Under the pieces are notes generated by a model. It ran no database searches and had not been told where the DNA came from. It saw only the letters and a program-made list of their open reading frames with translations. Position numbers and translations under genes: made by a program. A stretch of 64,000 bases of DNA from Paenibacillus sp. H1-7 (GTDB lineage: Bacteria; Bacillota; Bacilli; Paenibacillales; NBRC-103111): positions 3,969,501 through 4,033,500 of the forward strand of contig NZ_CP031168.1 of assembly GCF_022354825.1 (NCBI RefSeq), in the 5' to 3' direction. Shown here one piece after another: positions 23,346-32,616 of the stretch (the first letter of the stretch is position 1; each line of letters begins with the position of its first letter).

Positions 23346-26300
23346 ATGTTCAACAAAGTGCTCATTGCCAATAGAGGAGCGATAGCCGTTCGGGTCGAGC
23401 GGACGTTGCGTAAGCTTGGTATTGCCTCCGTGGCGGTATATACGCAAGCCGACCAAGACAGTCTTCATGTGGAATATGCGGATGAAGTGGTGCCGATCGG
23501 AGAAGGGCCGGTCAAGGAAAGCTATTTGAATGCAGAGCTTATACTTCAAAAGGCGATTGAAACAGGTGCGGAAGCGATTCATCCCGGCTATGGCTTCCTG
23601 AGCGAAAATGCCTCCTTTGCCCGCACATGCCGTGACAGGGGCATCGTATTCATCGGTCCGACTCCGGAGCAGATGGAGATGTTCGGGCTCAAGCATTCCG
23701 CGCGAGAAATAGCGGAGAAGGCCGGCGTTCCGATGCTGCCCGGAACCGCCCTTATAACCGAGCTGGATGAAGCGGTCAATGAAGCGGCGTCGATCGGGTA
23801 CCCGGTCATACTGAAAAGCACGGCCGGCGGGGGCGGCATCGGCATGCGCGTTTGCGCCGACGAACCGGCGCTGCGGGAGGCATTTGATTCGGTGCGCCGG
23901 CTGGCGGAGACCAATTTCAAAAACGGCGGCGTATTCCTGGAAAAATATATTGCAAGAGCCCGGCATGTCGAGGTGCAAATATTCGGCAACCGGTTCGGCG
24001 AGGTTGTCGCACTCGGTGAAAGGGATTGCTCGATACAGCGCCGCAATCAGAAGGTTATCGAAGAAACGCCGGCTCCGTTACTGCCTGAGCATGTTCGAGC
24101 GGAAATGCTCGATTCCGCCAAACGGTTGGCCGCCGAGGTCGGGTATCGCAGCGCCGGGACGGTAGAATATTTGTACGATCCGCAAACCTGCGAATTTTAC
24201 TTCCTGGAGGTGAATACAAGACTCCAGGTAGAGCATGGCGTAACGGAAGAAGTGCTGAAGGTGGATTTGGTGGAATGGATGATCCGGGAAGCAGCTGATA
24301 ATCTGCGCGATTTGGCGTCACTGGTTCGGCAGCCTCAGGGGCACAGCATTCAGGCCCGCATTTATGCGGAGGATTGCTTGCACAATTTCCGGCCGAGCGC
24401 CGGTCAGCTGGACCGCGCCGTATTTTGCGACGATGCCCGCAACGAGACGTGGGTACGCGACGGTCTAACGGTAACCTCGCTGTACGATCCTATGCTTGCC
24501 AAAATTATCGTACATGGCGCAAACCGCGCGGATGCAATCCGCAAGCTAGCTGCAGCGCTCGAGCAAACCCGTCTGTACGGCATCACGACCAACCTGCAAT
24601 ATTTGCAGGCGCTGCTTCAGGATAAGGATGTGCTCGATGGCAATGTGTATACGCAGCTGCTGAACGGCTTTGAACCGGCGGAGCATGCGCTGGAAGTCGT
24701 TGACGGAGGAGTTCAGTCGACGGTACAGGACTATCCCGGCAGGACGGGACACTGGGATGTCGGTGTGCCGCCGTGCGGACCGATGGACCCGCTGGCGTTC
24801 CGAATCGGCAATAAGCTGCTTGGCAATGACGACTCCGCTCCGGGGCTCGAGTTGACGCTTCGCGGAGGAGCTTACCGGTTCCGTCAGGAGACGTGGTTTT
24901 GTATTACTGGAGCAGACATGCAGGCGACGCTGGATGATGTGCCTGTATCGATGTACAAACCGGCCTTTGCCGGAAAAGGCCAGCAATTAAGCTTCGGCGA
25001 AGCCGAGGAGGGGATGCGCGCGTACTTGCTCGTTGCCGGCGGCTTTGATATGCCGCACATTCTCGGAAGCGCGTCGACGTTCACGCTCGGCGGCTTCGGC
25101 GGGCATGGCGGACGGGCGCTGCGCACCGGCGATGTTCTCGGTATTCGCAAGATGGCGGCCAAGAACCCGGTATACAGCGGGTTAACCGCAGCGGATCGGC
25201 CGGCCGTATCGAGGGAATGGACGATAGGCGTGATCCCGGGGCCGCATTGCACGGAGGAGTTTTTGCGGCCGGAATATTTGCGCCAGCTCACGGATACGAG
25301 CTGGGAAGTGCATTTTAACAGCTCCCGTACGGGAGTGCGCCTAATCGGTCCGGCGCCGCTGTGGACCAGAGAAGACGGTGGAGAAGCAGGGCTGCATCCG
25401 TCGAACATTCATGACAATGCCTACGCCATCGGTACGCTGGATTTGACGGGCGACATGCCGATCCTGTTAGGTCCGGACGGGCCGAGTCTCGGGGGCTTCG
25501 TATGCCCGGTAACTACAGCGACTGCCGAGCTGTGGAAGCTCGGTCAGCTGCATCCGGGCGACAAGGTGCGCTTTCAGCTTGTTACGCTGCAGGAAGCTGA
25601 AGCGATGCGGCATGTGCAGGAAGCATATTTAGCTGGCGTCGGGGAAGGGAAACGGACGGAGCTTCAACTATCGGCGCTGCCGAAACATGAGTTTGAATCT
25701 AACACGGAGCTAACACCGGATTATCCTTTGTTAGCTTATGAAGCGGAGCATCGCCGATTCCCGATCACCATTCGCTGCTCCGGAGACCAAAATCTGCTGG
25801 TTGAGTACGGCCGGTTGGAGCTGGATTTACTCCTGCGTTTCCAAGTACACGCCTTAATGGAAGCTATCCAAACCAAGAGCGACATACCGGTGCTTGATTT
25901 GACGCCGGGTATCCGTTCGTTGCAAATTCATATCGATCCGCTGCAAATGACGGTAACCGAAGCTTGCCGCAAAGTGCTGGAGATCGATAGGCAGCTGCCG
26001 CCGTTGGAATCGATTCGGGTCCCATCGCGAATAGTCCGACTGCCGCTATCCTGGGACGATCCCGCTACACAGCTCGCGATTCAACGCTATCAGCAGACAG
26101 TCCGGCCTGACGCGCCTTGGTGCCCGAGCAATCTCGAATTCATCCACCGGATCAACGGGCTCGACAGTATCGATGACGTGCAATCCATTGTATTCGATGC
26201 AAGCTATCTCGTCCTTGGCTTAGGCGATGTGTACTTGGGCGCGCCGGTAGCCACGCCGATTGATCCGCGTCACCGGCTCGTAACGACCAAATACAATCCG

Positions 26301-26993
26301 GCTCGTACATGGACGCCGGAAAATGCAGTCGGTATCGGCGGAGCCTACATGTGCGTATATGGAATGGAAGGTCCCGGCGGCTATCAATTCGTCGGACGAA
26401 CGATCCAAATGTGGAATCGGCTTCGCTCCACCGAGAGCTTCCAGCCGGGCAAGCCTTGGCTGTTGAGATTTTTTGACCAGATCCAGTTTTATCCGGTAGG
26501 AGCCGATGAGCTTCTTAAGCTGCGTGAAGATTTCTTGCGCGGAAGGTACGAGGCGGACATTACGGAAACGACGTTCGATCTCGGAGAATATTTGCAATTC
26601 CTCGAATCCATCAAGGAAAGTGCGGATCGATTCCGCGAGCAGCAGCAGCGTTCGTTCCAGGCGGAGCGGGAGAGCTGGAAGGCTCTCGGCTTGGCGGAAT
26701 ATGTATCGGAACAGGATCATGACAAGGCTGCAGAGGAAGAGGAACTCCCGGAAGGTGCGGTAGCAGTCCGCTGCACCATGCCGGGAAGCGTATGGAAGGT
26801 TCTCGTCACACCGGGGCAGCTGGTCAAGAAGGGGGAGACGGTCATTATCGAGGAAAGCATGAAGATGGAGTTCCCGCAGTTCGCTCCGTGCGACGGATAT
26901 GTTCAGTCGGTCTTCGTCCAACCTGGCGACGAGGTTCATGCAGGTCAATTACTAGCCGGAATTGCGCTGGAGAAAGAGGTGTTGAGCAAATGA
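23346..26993 (+). CDS. Biotin-dependent guanidine (urea-type) carboxylase
   Basis: Multidomain cytoplasmic carboxylase, 1215 aa, using ATP, bicarbonate and biotin to carboxylate guanidine (or urea). The biotin carboxylase domain spans about 1-450, with the ATP-grasp loop STAGGGGIGMR, FLEVNTRLQVEHG and the RDCSIQRRNQK segment. The KipA/KipI-like carboxyltransferase halves span about 470-1110 (GGVQSTVQDYPGRTGHWDVG). The biotinyl domain is C-terminal, with the lysine K1173 in ESMKME. The ATG at 23346 follows GAGGAGAGG. The stop overlaps the allophanate hydrolase start by 4 nt. Sequence alone does not separate guanidine from urea carboxylase; the riboswitch and DUF1989 genes favour guanidine. Confidence 0.93.
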   Translation: MFNKVLIANRGAIAVRVERTLRKLGIASVAVYTQADQDSLHVEYADEVVPIGEGPVKESYLNAELILQKAIETGAEAIHPGYGFLSENASFARTCRDRGIVFIGPTPEQMEMFGLKHSAREIAEKAGVPMLPGTALITELDEAVNEAASIGYPVILKSTAGGGGIGMRVCADEPALREAFDSVRRLAETNFKNGGVFLEKYIARARHVEVQIFGNRFGEVVALGERDCSIQRRNQKVIEETPAPLLPEHVRAEMLDSAKRLAAEVGYRSAGTVEYLYDPQTCEFYFLEVNTRLQVEHGVTEEVLKVDLVEWMIREAADNLRDLASLVRQPQGHSIQARIYAEDCLHNFRPSAGQLDRAVFCDDARNETWVRDGLTVTSLYDPMLAKIIVHGANRADAIRKLAAALEQTRLYGITTNLQYLQALLQDKDVLDGNVYTQLLNGFEPAEHALEVVDGGVQSTVQDYPGRTGHWDVGVPPCGPMDPLAFRIGNKLLGNDDSAPGLELTLRGGAYRFRQETWFCITGADMQATLDDVPVSMYKPAFAGKGQQLSFGEAEEGMRAYLLVAGGFDMPHILGSASTFTLGGFGGHGGRALRTGDVLGIRKMAAKNPVYSGLTAADRPAVSREWTIGVIPGPHCTEEFLRPEYLRQLTDTSWEVHFNSSRTGVRLIGPAPLWTREDGGEAGLHPSNIHDNAYAIGTLDLTGDMPILLGPDGPSLGGFVCPVTTATAELWKLGQLHPGDKVRFQLVTLQEAEAMRHVQEAYLAGVGEGKRTELQLSALPKHEFESNTELTPDYPLLAYEAEHRRFPITIRCSGDQNLLVEYGRLELDLLLRFQVHALMEAIQTKSDIPVLDLTPGIRSLQIHIDPLQMTVTEACRKVLEIDRQLPPLESIRVPSRIVRLPLSWDDPATQLAIQRYQQTVRPDAPWCPSNLEFIHRINGLDSIDDVQSIVFDASYLVLGLGDVYLGAPVATPIDPRHRLVTTKYNPARTWTPENAVGIGGAYMCVYGMEGPGGYQFVGRTIQMWNRLRSTESFQPGKPWLLRFFDQIQFYPVGADELLKLREDFLRGRYEADITETTFDLGEYLQFLESIKESADRFREQQQRSFQAERESWKALGLAEYVSEQDHDKAAEEEELPEGAVAVRCTMPGSVWKVLVTPGQLVKKGETVIIEESMKMEFPQFAPCDGYVQSVFVQPGDEVHAGQLLAGIALEKEVLSK

Positions 26994-28780
26994 AGACGAA
27001 AGATGCGCCGGGCGCCTTGTCCATAGGCCGACTTAGAGAGCAGTATTTGAATGGCGAGACGACACCCGAAGCCGTCATTTCCGACATTATTCAGCGTGCA
27101 AATGAAGATGTGGAGATGAACCTGTGGATTACGCCTCCTACTATGGAGTGGATTCGGCCCTATCTGGACCAGCTGAATGCTATGGATCGGACCAAAGCGC
27201 CATTGTGGGGAATCCCTTTTGCAATCAAGGACAACATTGATCTGGCTGGATTGCCTACAACCGCAGGATGCCCTGATTATTCCTTTATCCCGGAGGAGCA
27301 TGCAGCGGTAGTCGCACGGCTGATCGAAGCCGGAGCGATCCCCGTCGGCAAAACGAATCTGGACCAGTTCGCCACGGGCCTTGTAGGCACAAGAAGCCCC
27401 TATGGGGAGACGCACAACGCGCTGCGCCCCGAGCTTATTAGCGGCGGTTCCAGCTCCGGCTCAGCTGTCGCTGTCGCTCGCGGCCATGCCGCCTTCGCGC
27501 TTGGTACCGATACTGCCGGCTCCGGCCGGGTGCCGGCGGCGCTGAACCGGCTCGTCGGATATAAGCCGAGTCTTGGAGCTTGGCCGACGAAAGGTGTCGT
27601 TCCGGCTTGCGCAAGTCTCGATTGCGTGACGGTTTTCGCCCGCAACCTTGAAGATGCACTGGTCGTAGACAGCGTTGCCAGAGGGTTGGAGGCTTCCGAT
27701 CCGTGGTCGAGAATGGTTGCTGGACCTGCTGTGAAGCTTCCTGGCAAAATCATATTGCCGAAACATGCATTGACGTTCTTCGGTCCCTTTGCCGACGAGT
27801 ACCGGCATGCCTGGAATGCTTCTGTTGCGCAGTGGGAATCTCTAGGTATTCCGATCGAATATGCTGAGATTGAATTGTTCTCCAAGGCGGCGGCCATCTT
27901 GTATGAAGGACCTTGGGTTGCGGAGCGTTGGGCGGCACTAGGCGGCTTCCTAGATGCTCACCCCGGCGCAGCGAACCAGGTAACGGAGCTTGTGCTGCGT
28001 TCCGCCACATCGGCGGAATATGACGCGACGGCGGTCTTTCAAGCGATGCACGACCTTCAAGTGTATAAGCTGGAAGCCCGTAAGCTGCTTCAGGATGCTG
28101 TTCTCGTCCTGCCGACCTCCGGCGGAACATGGTCCCGAGAGCAAGTAGAGCAGGATCCGGTCGCAACGAATCGGGACATGGGACGATATACGAATCATTG
28201 CAATTTGCTTGATTTGTGTGCAGCTGCCGTACCGGGTGAAGATGCAGGGGAGCAGTTGCCGTTCGGCATTACCCTTTTCGCGTTAGCGGAGAATGAAGGG
28301 CTTGTTTGCGGAGCTGCTGAGCGTTTTATGAACAGGGGGACGCCTATCGGACATGCTGAACCGAATGGACTGAACCAGGTGAGTGCGGCGCCGGACCGCG
28401 AACCGACGACTCTCGTAGCCGTATGCGGCTTGCATATGCGCGGGTTTCCGCTGGAGAAGCAGATGGTTGAATGCCGCGCGGCCTTTATTCGCGAGGAGTC
28501 GACGGCTCCACGGTATCAGTTCGTCAAGCTGCCAACGGTACCGGCCAAGCCAGGGCTAATCAAGCTGCCTGAGGGAGGCTCTTCGATCCGCTTGGAGGTA
28601 TGGGAAATGCCGCTTGCTTCCTTCGGCCGTTTTGCCGCGTCTATCCCGGCCCCGCTTGGTATTGGTAAAGTCGAGCTTGCCGACGGCTCGGAGGTGCCTG
28701 GTTTTGTATGCGAGGCTTATGCAGCGGAAGGGGCGGAGGATATTACGGCTTCCGGAGGTTGGCGGCAGGCGGAAGCCTGA
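26990..28780 (+). CDS. atzF: Allophanate hydrolase
   Basis: Amidase-signature enzyme, 596 aa, that hydrolyses allophanate to ammonia and CO2, the last step of guanidine or urea-carboxylase degradation. K80 (FAIKDN), the SGGSSSG loop at 151-157 and S178 in GTDTAGS form the Ser-cisSer-Lys centre. A C-terminal domain (about 450-596) with VCGLHMRGFPLEKQM is typical of full-length AtzF. The ATG at 26990 overlaps the carboxylase stop and is preceded by AAAGAGGTG, so translation is coupled. No guanidine transporter gene follows in the operon. Confidence 0.93.
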   Translation: MKTKDAPGALSIGRLREQYLNGETTPEAVISDIIQRANEDVEMNLWITPPTMEWIRPYLDQLNAMDRTKAPLWGIPFAIKDNIDLAGLPTTAGCPDYSFIPEEHAAVVARLIEAGAIPVGKTNLDQFATGLVGTRSPYGETHNALRPELISGGSSSGSAVAVARGHAAFALGTDTAGSGRVPAALNRLVGYKPSLGAWPTKGVVPACASLDCVTVFARNLEDALVVDSVARGLEASDPWSRMVAGPAVKLPGKIILPKHALTFFGPFADEYRHAWNASVAQWESLGIPIEYAEIELFSKAAAILYEGPWVAERWAALGGFLDAHPGAANQVTELVLRSATSAEYDATAVFQAMHDLQVYKLEARKLLQDAVLVLPTSGGTWSREQVEQDPVATNRDMGRYTNHCNLLDLCAAAVPGEDAGEQLPFGITLFALAENEGLVCGAAERFMNRGTPIGHAEPNGLNQVSAAPDREPTTLVAVCGLHMRGFPLEKQMVECRAAFIREESTAPRYQFVKLPTVPAKPGLIKLPEGGSSIRLEVWEMPLASFGRFAASIPAPLGIGKVELADGSEVPGFVCEAYAAEGAEDITASGGWRQAEA

Positions 28781-28873
28781 GAAGATCCTTTTTTCATTGA
28801 TAAAGCTGGTAAAAGGGATCCAATGCCTTCATAATATTGGAACGAAGGTAGTAAAAGAGCTGCATCTCGCTGC

Positions 28874-29086
28874 ATGGTGAAAAAATATATCGAGATCGGA
28901 TTAGGAAATCGCTGGTTCGCGAGAACCGAGTATGAACGGGAAGACGGGACCGAGTTCGAGAGGCGAGGGATGGATTTTCCCAATAAGTTCGAATCCGTCT
29001 ATTTAAGAATCTGGATGGGCAAACGCGTTCTTATTTGGGATAGCAAAGAAGGAATGAGACTACTCTTAAATCCAGTCGTAAACTGA
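28874..29086 (+). CDS. DUF3977-like small protein
   Basis: 70-aa soluble protein resembling the DUF3977 family. Its pattern is KKYIEIGLGNRWFARTEYE, a DGTEFERRG segment and YLRIWMGKRVLIWDSKEG. The function of the family is unknown. The start at 28874 has only a weak ribosome binding site. It lies 93 nt after the guanidine operon and ahead of a terminator. Confidence 0.7.
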   Translation: MVKKYIEIGLGNRWFARTEYEREDGTEFERRGMDFPNKFESVYLRIWMGKRVLIWDSKEGMRLLLNPVVN

Positions 29087-29129
29087 AGGTGGTATTAGGT
29101 ATTTCGGGTACGGAATAGGAACCTTGCGA

Positions 29130-29162
29130 GGACTCCAAATTCATTTTGGGGTCTCTTTTTTT
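29130..29162 (+). terminator. Terminator after the DUF3977-like gene
   Basis: GACTCCAAAT pairs imperfectly with ATTTTGGGGTC, followed by TCTTTTTTTG. Confidence 0.65.
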
Positions 29163-29294
29163 GTTTCCGGAAATTGGCTCGAGTGGTATAGTGAAGGGAA
29201 GCGGGACTGTGGGGAGATACGGAGTAACGCTATTGGGTAGATGTTCATAAGAGATGGTAAGCGTAACAACAAATTATGGAACAGGTGAATACTT

Positions 29295-29624
29295 ATTAAA
29301 TTACTATTTGTTTGCAGCCGCAATAAATGGCGGAGTTTAACTGCGGAGAAGATTTTTGAAGGATATAACGGGTACGAGGTCAAGTCCGCCGGGACAGAGG
29401 ATAGTGCAAGAATCAAGGTTACCGAGGGGCATATAGGCTGGGCCGATCTTATTTTTGCAATGGAGAAGAAGCACATAAGAAGACTTCAAGACAAATTCCC
29501 CTACAAATTGGCTGGTAAGAACGTGATCTGTCTCGATATCCAGGATGATTATCAGTTTATGGATGAGGATTTAATAGAAGTCTTGAAATCGAGAGTTTCC
29601 GAGCATATCGACATACCGGAGTAG
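29295..29624 (+). CDS. Low-molecular-weight protein tyrosine phosphatase-like protein with an ATT start
   Basis: 109-aa cytoplasmic protein matching the predicted LMW tyrosine phosphatase group (COG4551 type). It begins (M)KLLFVCSRNKWRS, with the phosphate loop C-x5-R-S near the N-terminus. It continues with TAEKIF, EVKSAGTEDSA and WADLIFAMEKKH, and ends near LDIQDDYQFMDEDLIEVLK. There is no ATG, GTG or TTG at the expected position. The reading frame opens after TGA at 29286-29288, and ATT at 29295 follows CAGGTG with about 7-nt spacing, exactly where the family starts. It is therefore probably real but uses AUU, or its start codon has mutated. Confidence 0.75.
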   Translation: MKLLFVCSRNKWRSLTAEKIFEGYNGYEVKSAGTEDSARIKVTEGHIGWADLIFAMEKKHIRRLQDKFPYKLAGKNVICLDIQDDYQFMDEDLIEVLKSRVSEHIDIPE

Positions 29625-29671
29625 ATATAAGATCTCCTTGTTACATTTTTGACGGAAGAAGGGATTGGAAG

Positions 29672-30120
29672 TTGACGACAAAAAGCAGATTGATTCAAGA
29701 AAGCGAGCTGGAGAGCTTATTGACGCTCTATAACTATTTGCAGCCTAACGATCCGGAGCTGACAACGGATGAGGAGCTGCTGCAGCATTGGCAAGAAATC
29801 ATGAATGATCCCGGCATGAACATTATTGTAGTGGAGCACGAGGGAACCTTGTCGCGACATGTGTTCTGGTGATCATCAAAAATTTAACAAGGAACGCAAG
29901 ACCGTACGCTCTTATTGAAAATGTAGTGACCCACGGAGAGTATAGACGGCAAGGCTTTGGCCGAATGGTCATAGAAAAAGCGATCGAGCTTGCTTCAGAG
30001 GCAAACTGCTACAAATTAATGCTGCTTACAGGATCTCAAAAAGAGGAAATCCATCAGTTTTACGAAAATGTAGGTTTTGTCAAAGGGAAGAAAACCGGGT
30101 TTATCAAGAGTATGATGTAA
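29672..30120 (+). pseudogene. GNAT acetyltransferase split by a frameshift
   Basis: Two overlapping frames together make one GNAT-family N-acetyltransferase. The first (from TTG 29672) gives the N-terminal part to HEGTLS. The second (to 30120) carries the acetyl-CoA motif [15 protein letters not shown] and the C-terminal [11 protein letters not shown]. Inserting one C in the AACC run at 29846-29850 restores a continuous [15 protein letters not shown]. Both halves keep good coding character, so this is a recent mutation or a sequencing error. Confidence 0.8.
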
Positions 30121-30132
30121 AAGGATGATCGT

Positions 30133-30834
30133 ATGAACATTTCCTTTTTATCCAAGGATGAATACCTTGTCCAGGATGTCCTAGTCCGTGATTTATTGAA
30201 CAGTACCTTTGTCGTATTCGATCTGGAAGGCACCGGGATTGATTTTGCAACCGAGTCGATAACTCAAATAGGCGCAGTGAAAGTAGAAAACGGCACCATT
30301 CATGCAGCTGCACCGTTCGAAAGCTTAGTTCAATCGTCCAAGCCTATTCCAGCAGCAATTGAAGAACTGACAGGCATTTCGAATCAGGAAATGGCCGATG
30401 CACCCAAGTTCCCGGAGGTGTATAAGCGTTTTGTAGAATTTATTGGGGACGCCGTTCTCGTAACGCAAGCCGGTTATGAATATGATGTGCCCATGCTTCA
30501 GAAATATTGTGAAACGTATAATGCTCCCCCGTTGACCAATACCGTTTTGGATACGAAAGTGCTTTTTGCCAACCTGCATCGGGATGTACAGGACGTAATA
30601 TCGACCGACTTTTTAATCCGGTATTACCATATACAAACCAGCGATTTGAAGAGACATGATGCTCTGGACGACTGTATACTTATTGGCAGAATTCTATTAG
30701 GTATATTGAATGAATATAAGGAAAAATCGATATCTTCGTTACATATAGACGGAGATGGATTAAGGGTTAAGCGATTTATCATACCCGCGATATACTTGAA
30801 CGAAAACAACAGCCATACCGATTCTACTGTTTAA
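30133..30834 (+). CDS. DnaQ-like 3'-5' exonuclease domain protein
   Basis: 233-aa protein with a DEDDh-type exonuclease fold. ExoI is FDLEGTG, with D30 and E32. ExoII lies in TQAGYEYDVPML, and ExoIII is RHDALDDC, with the catalytic His and Asp. It resembles the epsilon-type exonuclease of DNA polymerase III PolC. It may act in DNA repair or RNA trimming as a stand-alone nuclease. AAAAGGATGATC precedes the ATG. A 40-50 residue tail after the domain has no recognised motif. The next gene begins 14 nt downstream. Confidence 0.87.
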   Translation: MNISFLSKDEYLVQDVLVRDLLNSTFVVFDLEGTGIDFATESITQIGAVKVENGTIHAAAPFESLVQSSKPIPAAIEELTGISNQEMADAPKFPEVYKRFVEFIGDAVLVTQAGYEYDVPMLQKYCETYNAPPLTNTVLDTKVLFANLHRDVQDVISTDFLIRYYHIQTSDLKRHDALDDCILIGRILLGILNEYKEKSISSLHIDGDGLRVKRFIIPAIYLNENNSHTDSTV

Positions 30835-30847
30835 GGAGAGGATTCTT

Positions 30848-31327
30848 ATTTACACGCATAGAGCTTTATCCGATGCAGATTTACATTCGATCTGCAGCTT
30901 TCCGCAAACGGCTGAGGAGTTGTTTTATATTGGTCCCAAGTTCGTGTTCCCCCTTACGCCCGATCAAATCACTAGTTTACTTGCCAACCGCTTTGAGCCC
31001 ACAGTGGTCATCGAGGAAGGCACGGGGAACGTTGCTGCATATGCCAATCTGTATGATAGAAATGAGCAGACTTGCTGGCTTGGGAATGTCATTGTTTCAC
31101 CGGAATATAGAGGCAGAGGAGCGGCGGAGTATTTACTTAACACCATGATGAGAAAAGCAAGTCAGCTCCATGGTATGCACAAGCTCACGCTATACTGTCA
31201 TAATACGAATTCGCGGGGTCTAGCATTTTATCATAAGCATGGATTTAAGCCGGTTGATATAAGAATAACAGCGACGGATGCCGGAAAGTCAATTATATCG
31301 ATCCAAATGGAGAAGGCTTTAGTCTGA
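30848..31327 (+). CDS. GNAT acetyltransferase with an apparent ATT start
   Basis: 159-aa GNAT-family acetyltransferase. The first in-frame standard start (TTG 30920) would cut off clearly coding sequence: the frame reads YTHRALSDADLHSICSF upstream of it. ATT at 30848 is preceded by AAGGAGAGG with 9-nt spacing, and no better start exists. The acetyl-CoA loop is SPEYRGRGAAEYLL, and the C-terminal YHKHGFKPVD is typical. The substrate is unknown. It is probably co-transcribed with the exonuclease gene. This is the second ATT start in 1.6 kb. Confidence 0.78.
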   Translation: MYTHRALSDADLHSICSFPQTAEELFYIGPKFVFPLTPDQITSLLANRFEPTVVIEEGTGNVAAYANLYDRNEQTCWLGNVIVSPEYRGRGAAEYLLNTMMRKASQLHGMHKLTLYCHNTNSRGLAFYHKHGFKPVDIRITATDAGKSIISIQMEKALV

Positions 31328-31434
31328 TTATGGGTGTCATAACGGGGGGAAGCATCATGAAGCGGTCCTTTTTTTTGCTCTTATTGAATCATCCGGCTTT
31401 TGGCATCTCCAAGTACTGCAGAATCTTAATACTT

Positions 31435-31466
31435 AAGAATTGCCTCGTCGGCAGTTCTTTTTTTTG
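31435..31466 (+). terminator. Terminator after the GNAT gene
   Basis: AAGAATTGCC (31435-31444), loop TCGTC, GGCAGTTCTT (31450-31459), then a run of T. The rest of 31328-31630 shows no convincing gene. Confidence 0.8.
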
Positions 31467-31629
31467 TCTATCAAGATGCGATTCTATCATAAAAATCCAT
31501 TGTACATACCTTAATGCGCCATCTCTCGCGTTATGGTATTCTTTTTTGCCGCCGCTCTATACTCTAACATGGAAAAACCACTGACCGCTATTCATAGGCA
31601 GGAGGGTGAAACACCGACAGAGGAAATAA

Positions 31630-31971
31630 AAGATTAATATATGGTATAATCAGGAAAAAGTAACGAAAAAAGATCAGGTCGTTGGCATGATCGGCGTTCG
31701 GCTCGTGCATTACTATGAGGCAGATGGGGTGGCAGCGCAGATTTCGGCATTAGTCGCAAGACATGATTATCAAGGAAAAGGAATTGGAAAGCAGCTTATA
31801 GCCTATGTGGAGAAATGGGCGTTGGAGCAAGGATGCAGCAGTCTATATTTGACAAGCGGACTAAAGCCCGAACGAATGCAAGCGCATGAATTTTACAAAA
31901 AGCTCGGCTTTCAAATAACCGGATATCGATTCGTGAAGCCGTTATCAGGTTCACTAAATTCAGCTAAATGA
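31630..31971 (+). pseudogene. GNAT acetyltransferase remnant, N-terminus degraded
   Basis: From ATG 31687 the frame gives 94 aa with a complete acetyl-CoA motif (RHDYQGKGIGKQLIAYVE) and GNAT C-terminus (YKKLGFQITGYRFVK). Coding similarity continues upstream of that ATG (WYNQEKVTKKDQVVG) to an in-frame TAA at 31627. About 50 N-terminal residues of the domain are missing. No ribosome binding site suits the ATG at 31687. It is best read as a truncated gene, though a shortened product could still be made. Confidence 0.6.
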
Positions 31972-31982
31972 GGAAAAATGTT

Positions 31983-32459
31983 ATGCGTCCTAATAACTTA
32001 TGGAAGATGATCTTTATTGTTTATGTAGTTATGCTGCTGCTTTTTGTAGTAATAAAATTTGGCGATGCACTTGAAACGATTGCCAGAATAAAAGCAGGCA
32101 GAGAATTAGGGATATATAATTACGATTTTTCATTCAGAGCGCTAGCCTACTATCTTAAAAATATAAACGAGCCCTTTGCGTATAGGAATATTATAGGAAA
32201 TACAGTGGTCTTCGTTCCGCTGGGATTTCTGATTCCGATTGTTACAAAAAATTCCAGTTCGTTCTCAAGAACGCTGTTCATTTGTATACTCAGCATAGTC
32301 GGAATCGAAACGTTTCAGTTGGTCACCTTGGTTGGATTTTTTGATATTGCCGACATTATCCTAAACACGATGGGCTGTTTCATTGGTTGGATGGGATTCC
32401 GGGTCATGTTAGGTAAAAAACATTCACACAGAGCACAAAGACGGAGTTATCAACGCTAG
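31983..32459 (+). CDS. VanZ-like membrane protein
   Basis: 158-aa integral membrane protein of the VanZ family, about four helices. The signature IIGNTVVFVPLGFLIP lies in the middle, and the conserved IETFQ ... FDIADIILNTMGCFIGW follows. VanZ itself gives low-level teicoplanin resistance; most homologues are uncharacterised. The ATG at 31983 has GAGG 9 nt upstream. An earlier ATG at 31968 overlaps the preceding stop and lacks a ribosome binding site. Confidence 0.85.
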   Translation: MRPNNLWKMIFIVYVVMLLLFVVIKFGDALETIARIKAGRELGIYNYDFSFRALAYYLKNINEPFAYRNIIGNTVVFVPLGFLIPIVTKNSSSFSRTLFICILSIVGIETFQLVTLVGFFDIADIILNTMGCFIGWMGFRVMLGKKHSHRAQRRSYQR

Positions 32460-32616
32460 ATGCGTTGGAGAGCAAAGCCATGGAACGATCACAATATCAG
32501 AGGATTTTTCCACAAGATCGCTAGTTGTATGAAAAAATGGTGAAGATTACAATGGGTGTGACAAGTTTTCCATCGTTTGGAAAGCCTCAATAATCAATAG
32601 AGAAAGGGATAGATTC

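Noticed and set aside
26220-26948. 242-codon minus-strand open frame within the carboxylase gene
   Set aside because: It is a shadow of the carboxyltransferase and biotinyl coding region.
28780-28830. GATCCTTTTTTC ... TTGATAAAG ... GGGATC, also seen in similar form near 38766-38800, considered as an intergenic repeat family
   Set aside because: Only two loose copies, with different spacing; this is too little to call a repeat element.
31333-31584. 84-codon plus-strand open frame
   Set aside because: It spans a clear terminator, and the Cys- and Leu-rich translation resembles no protein.
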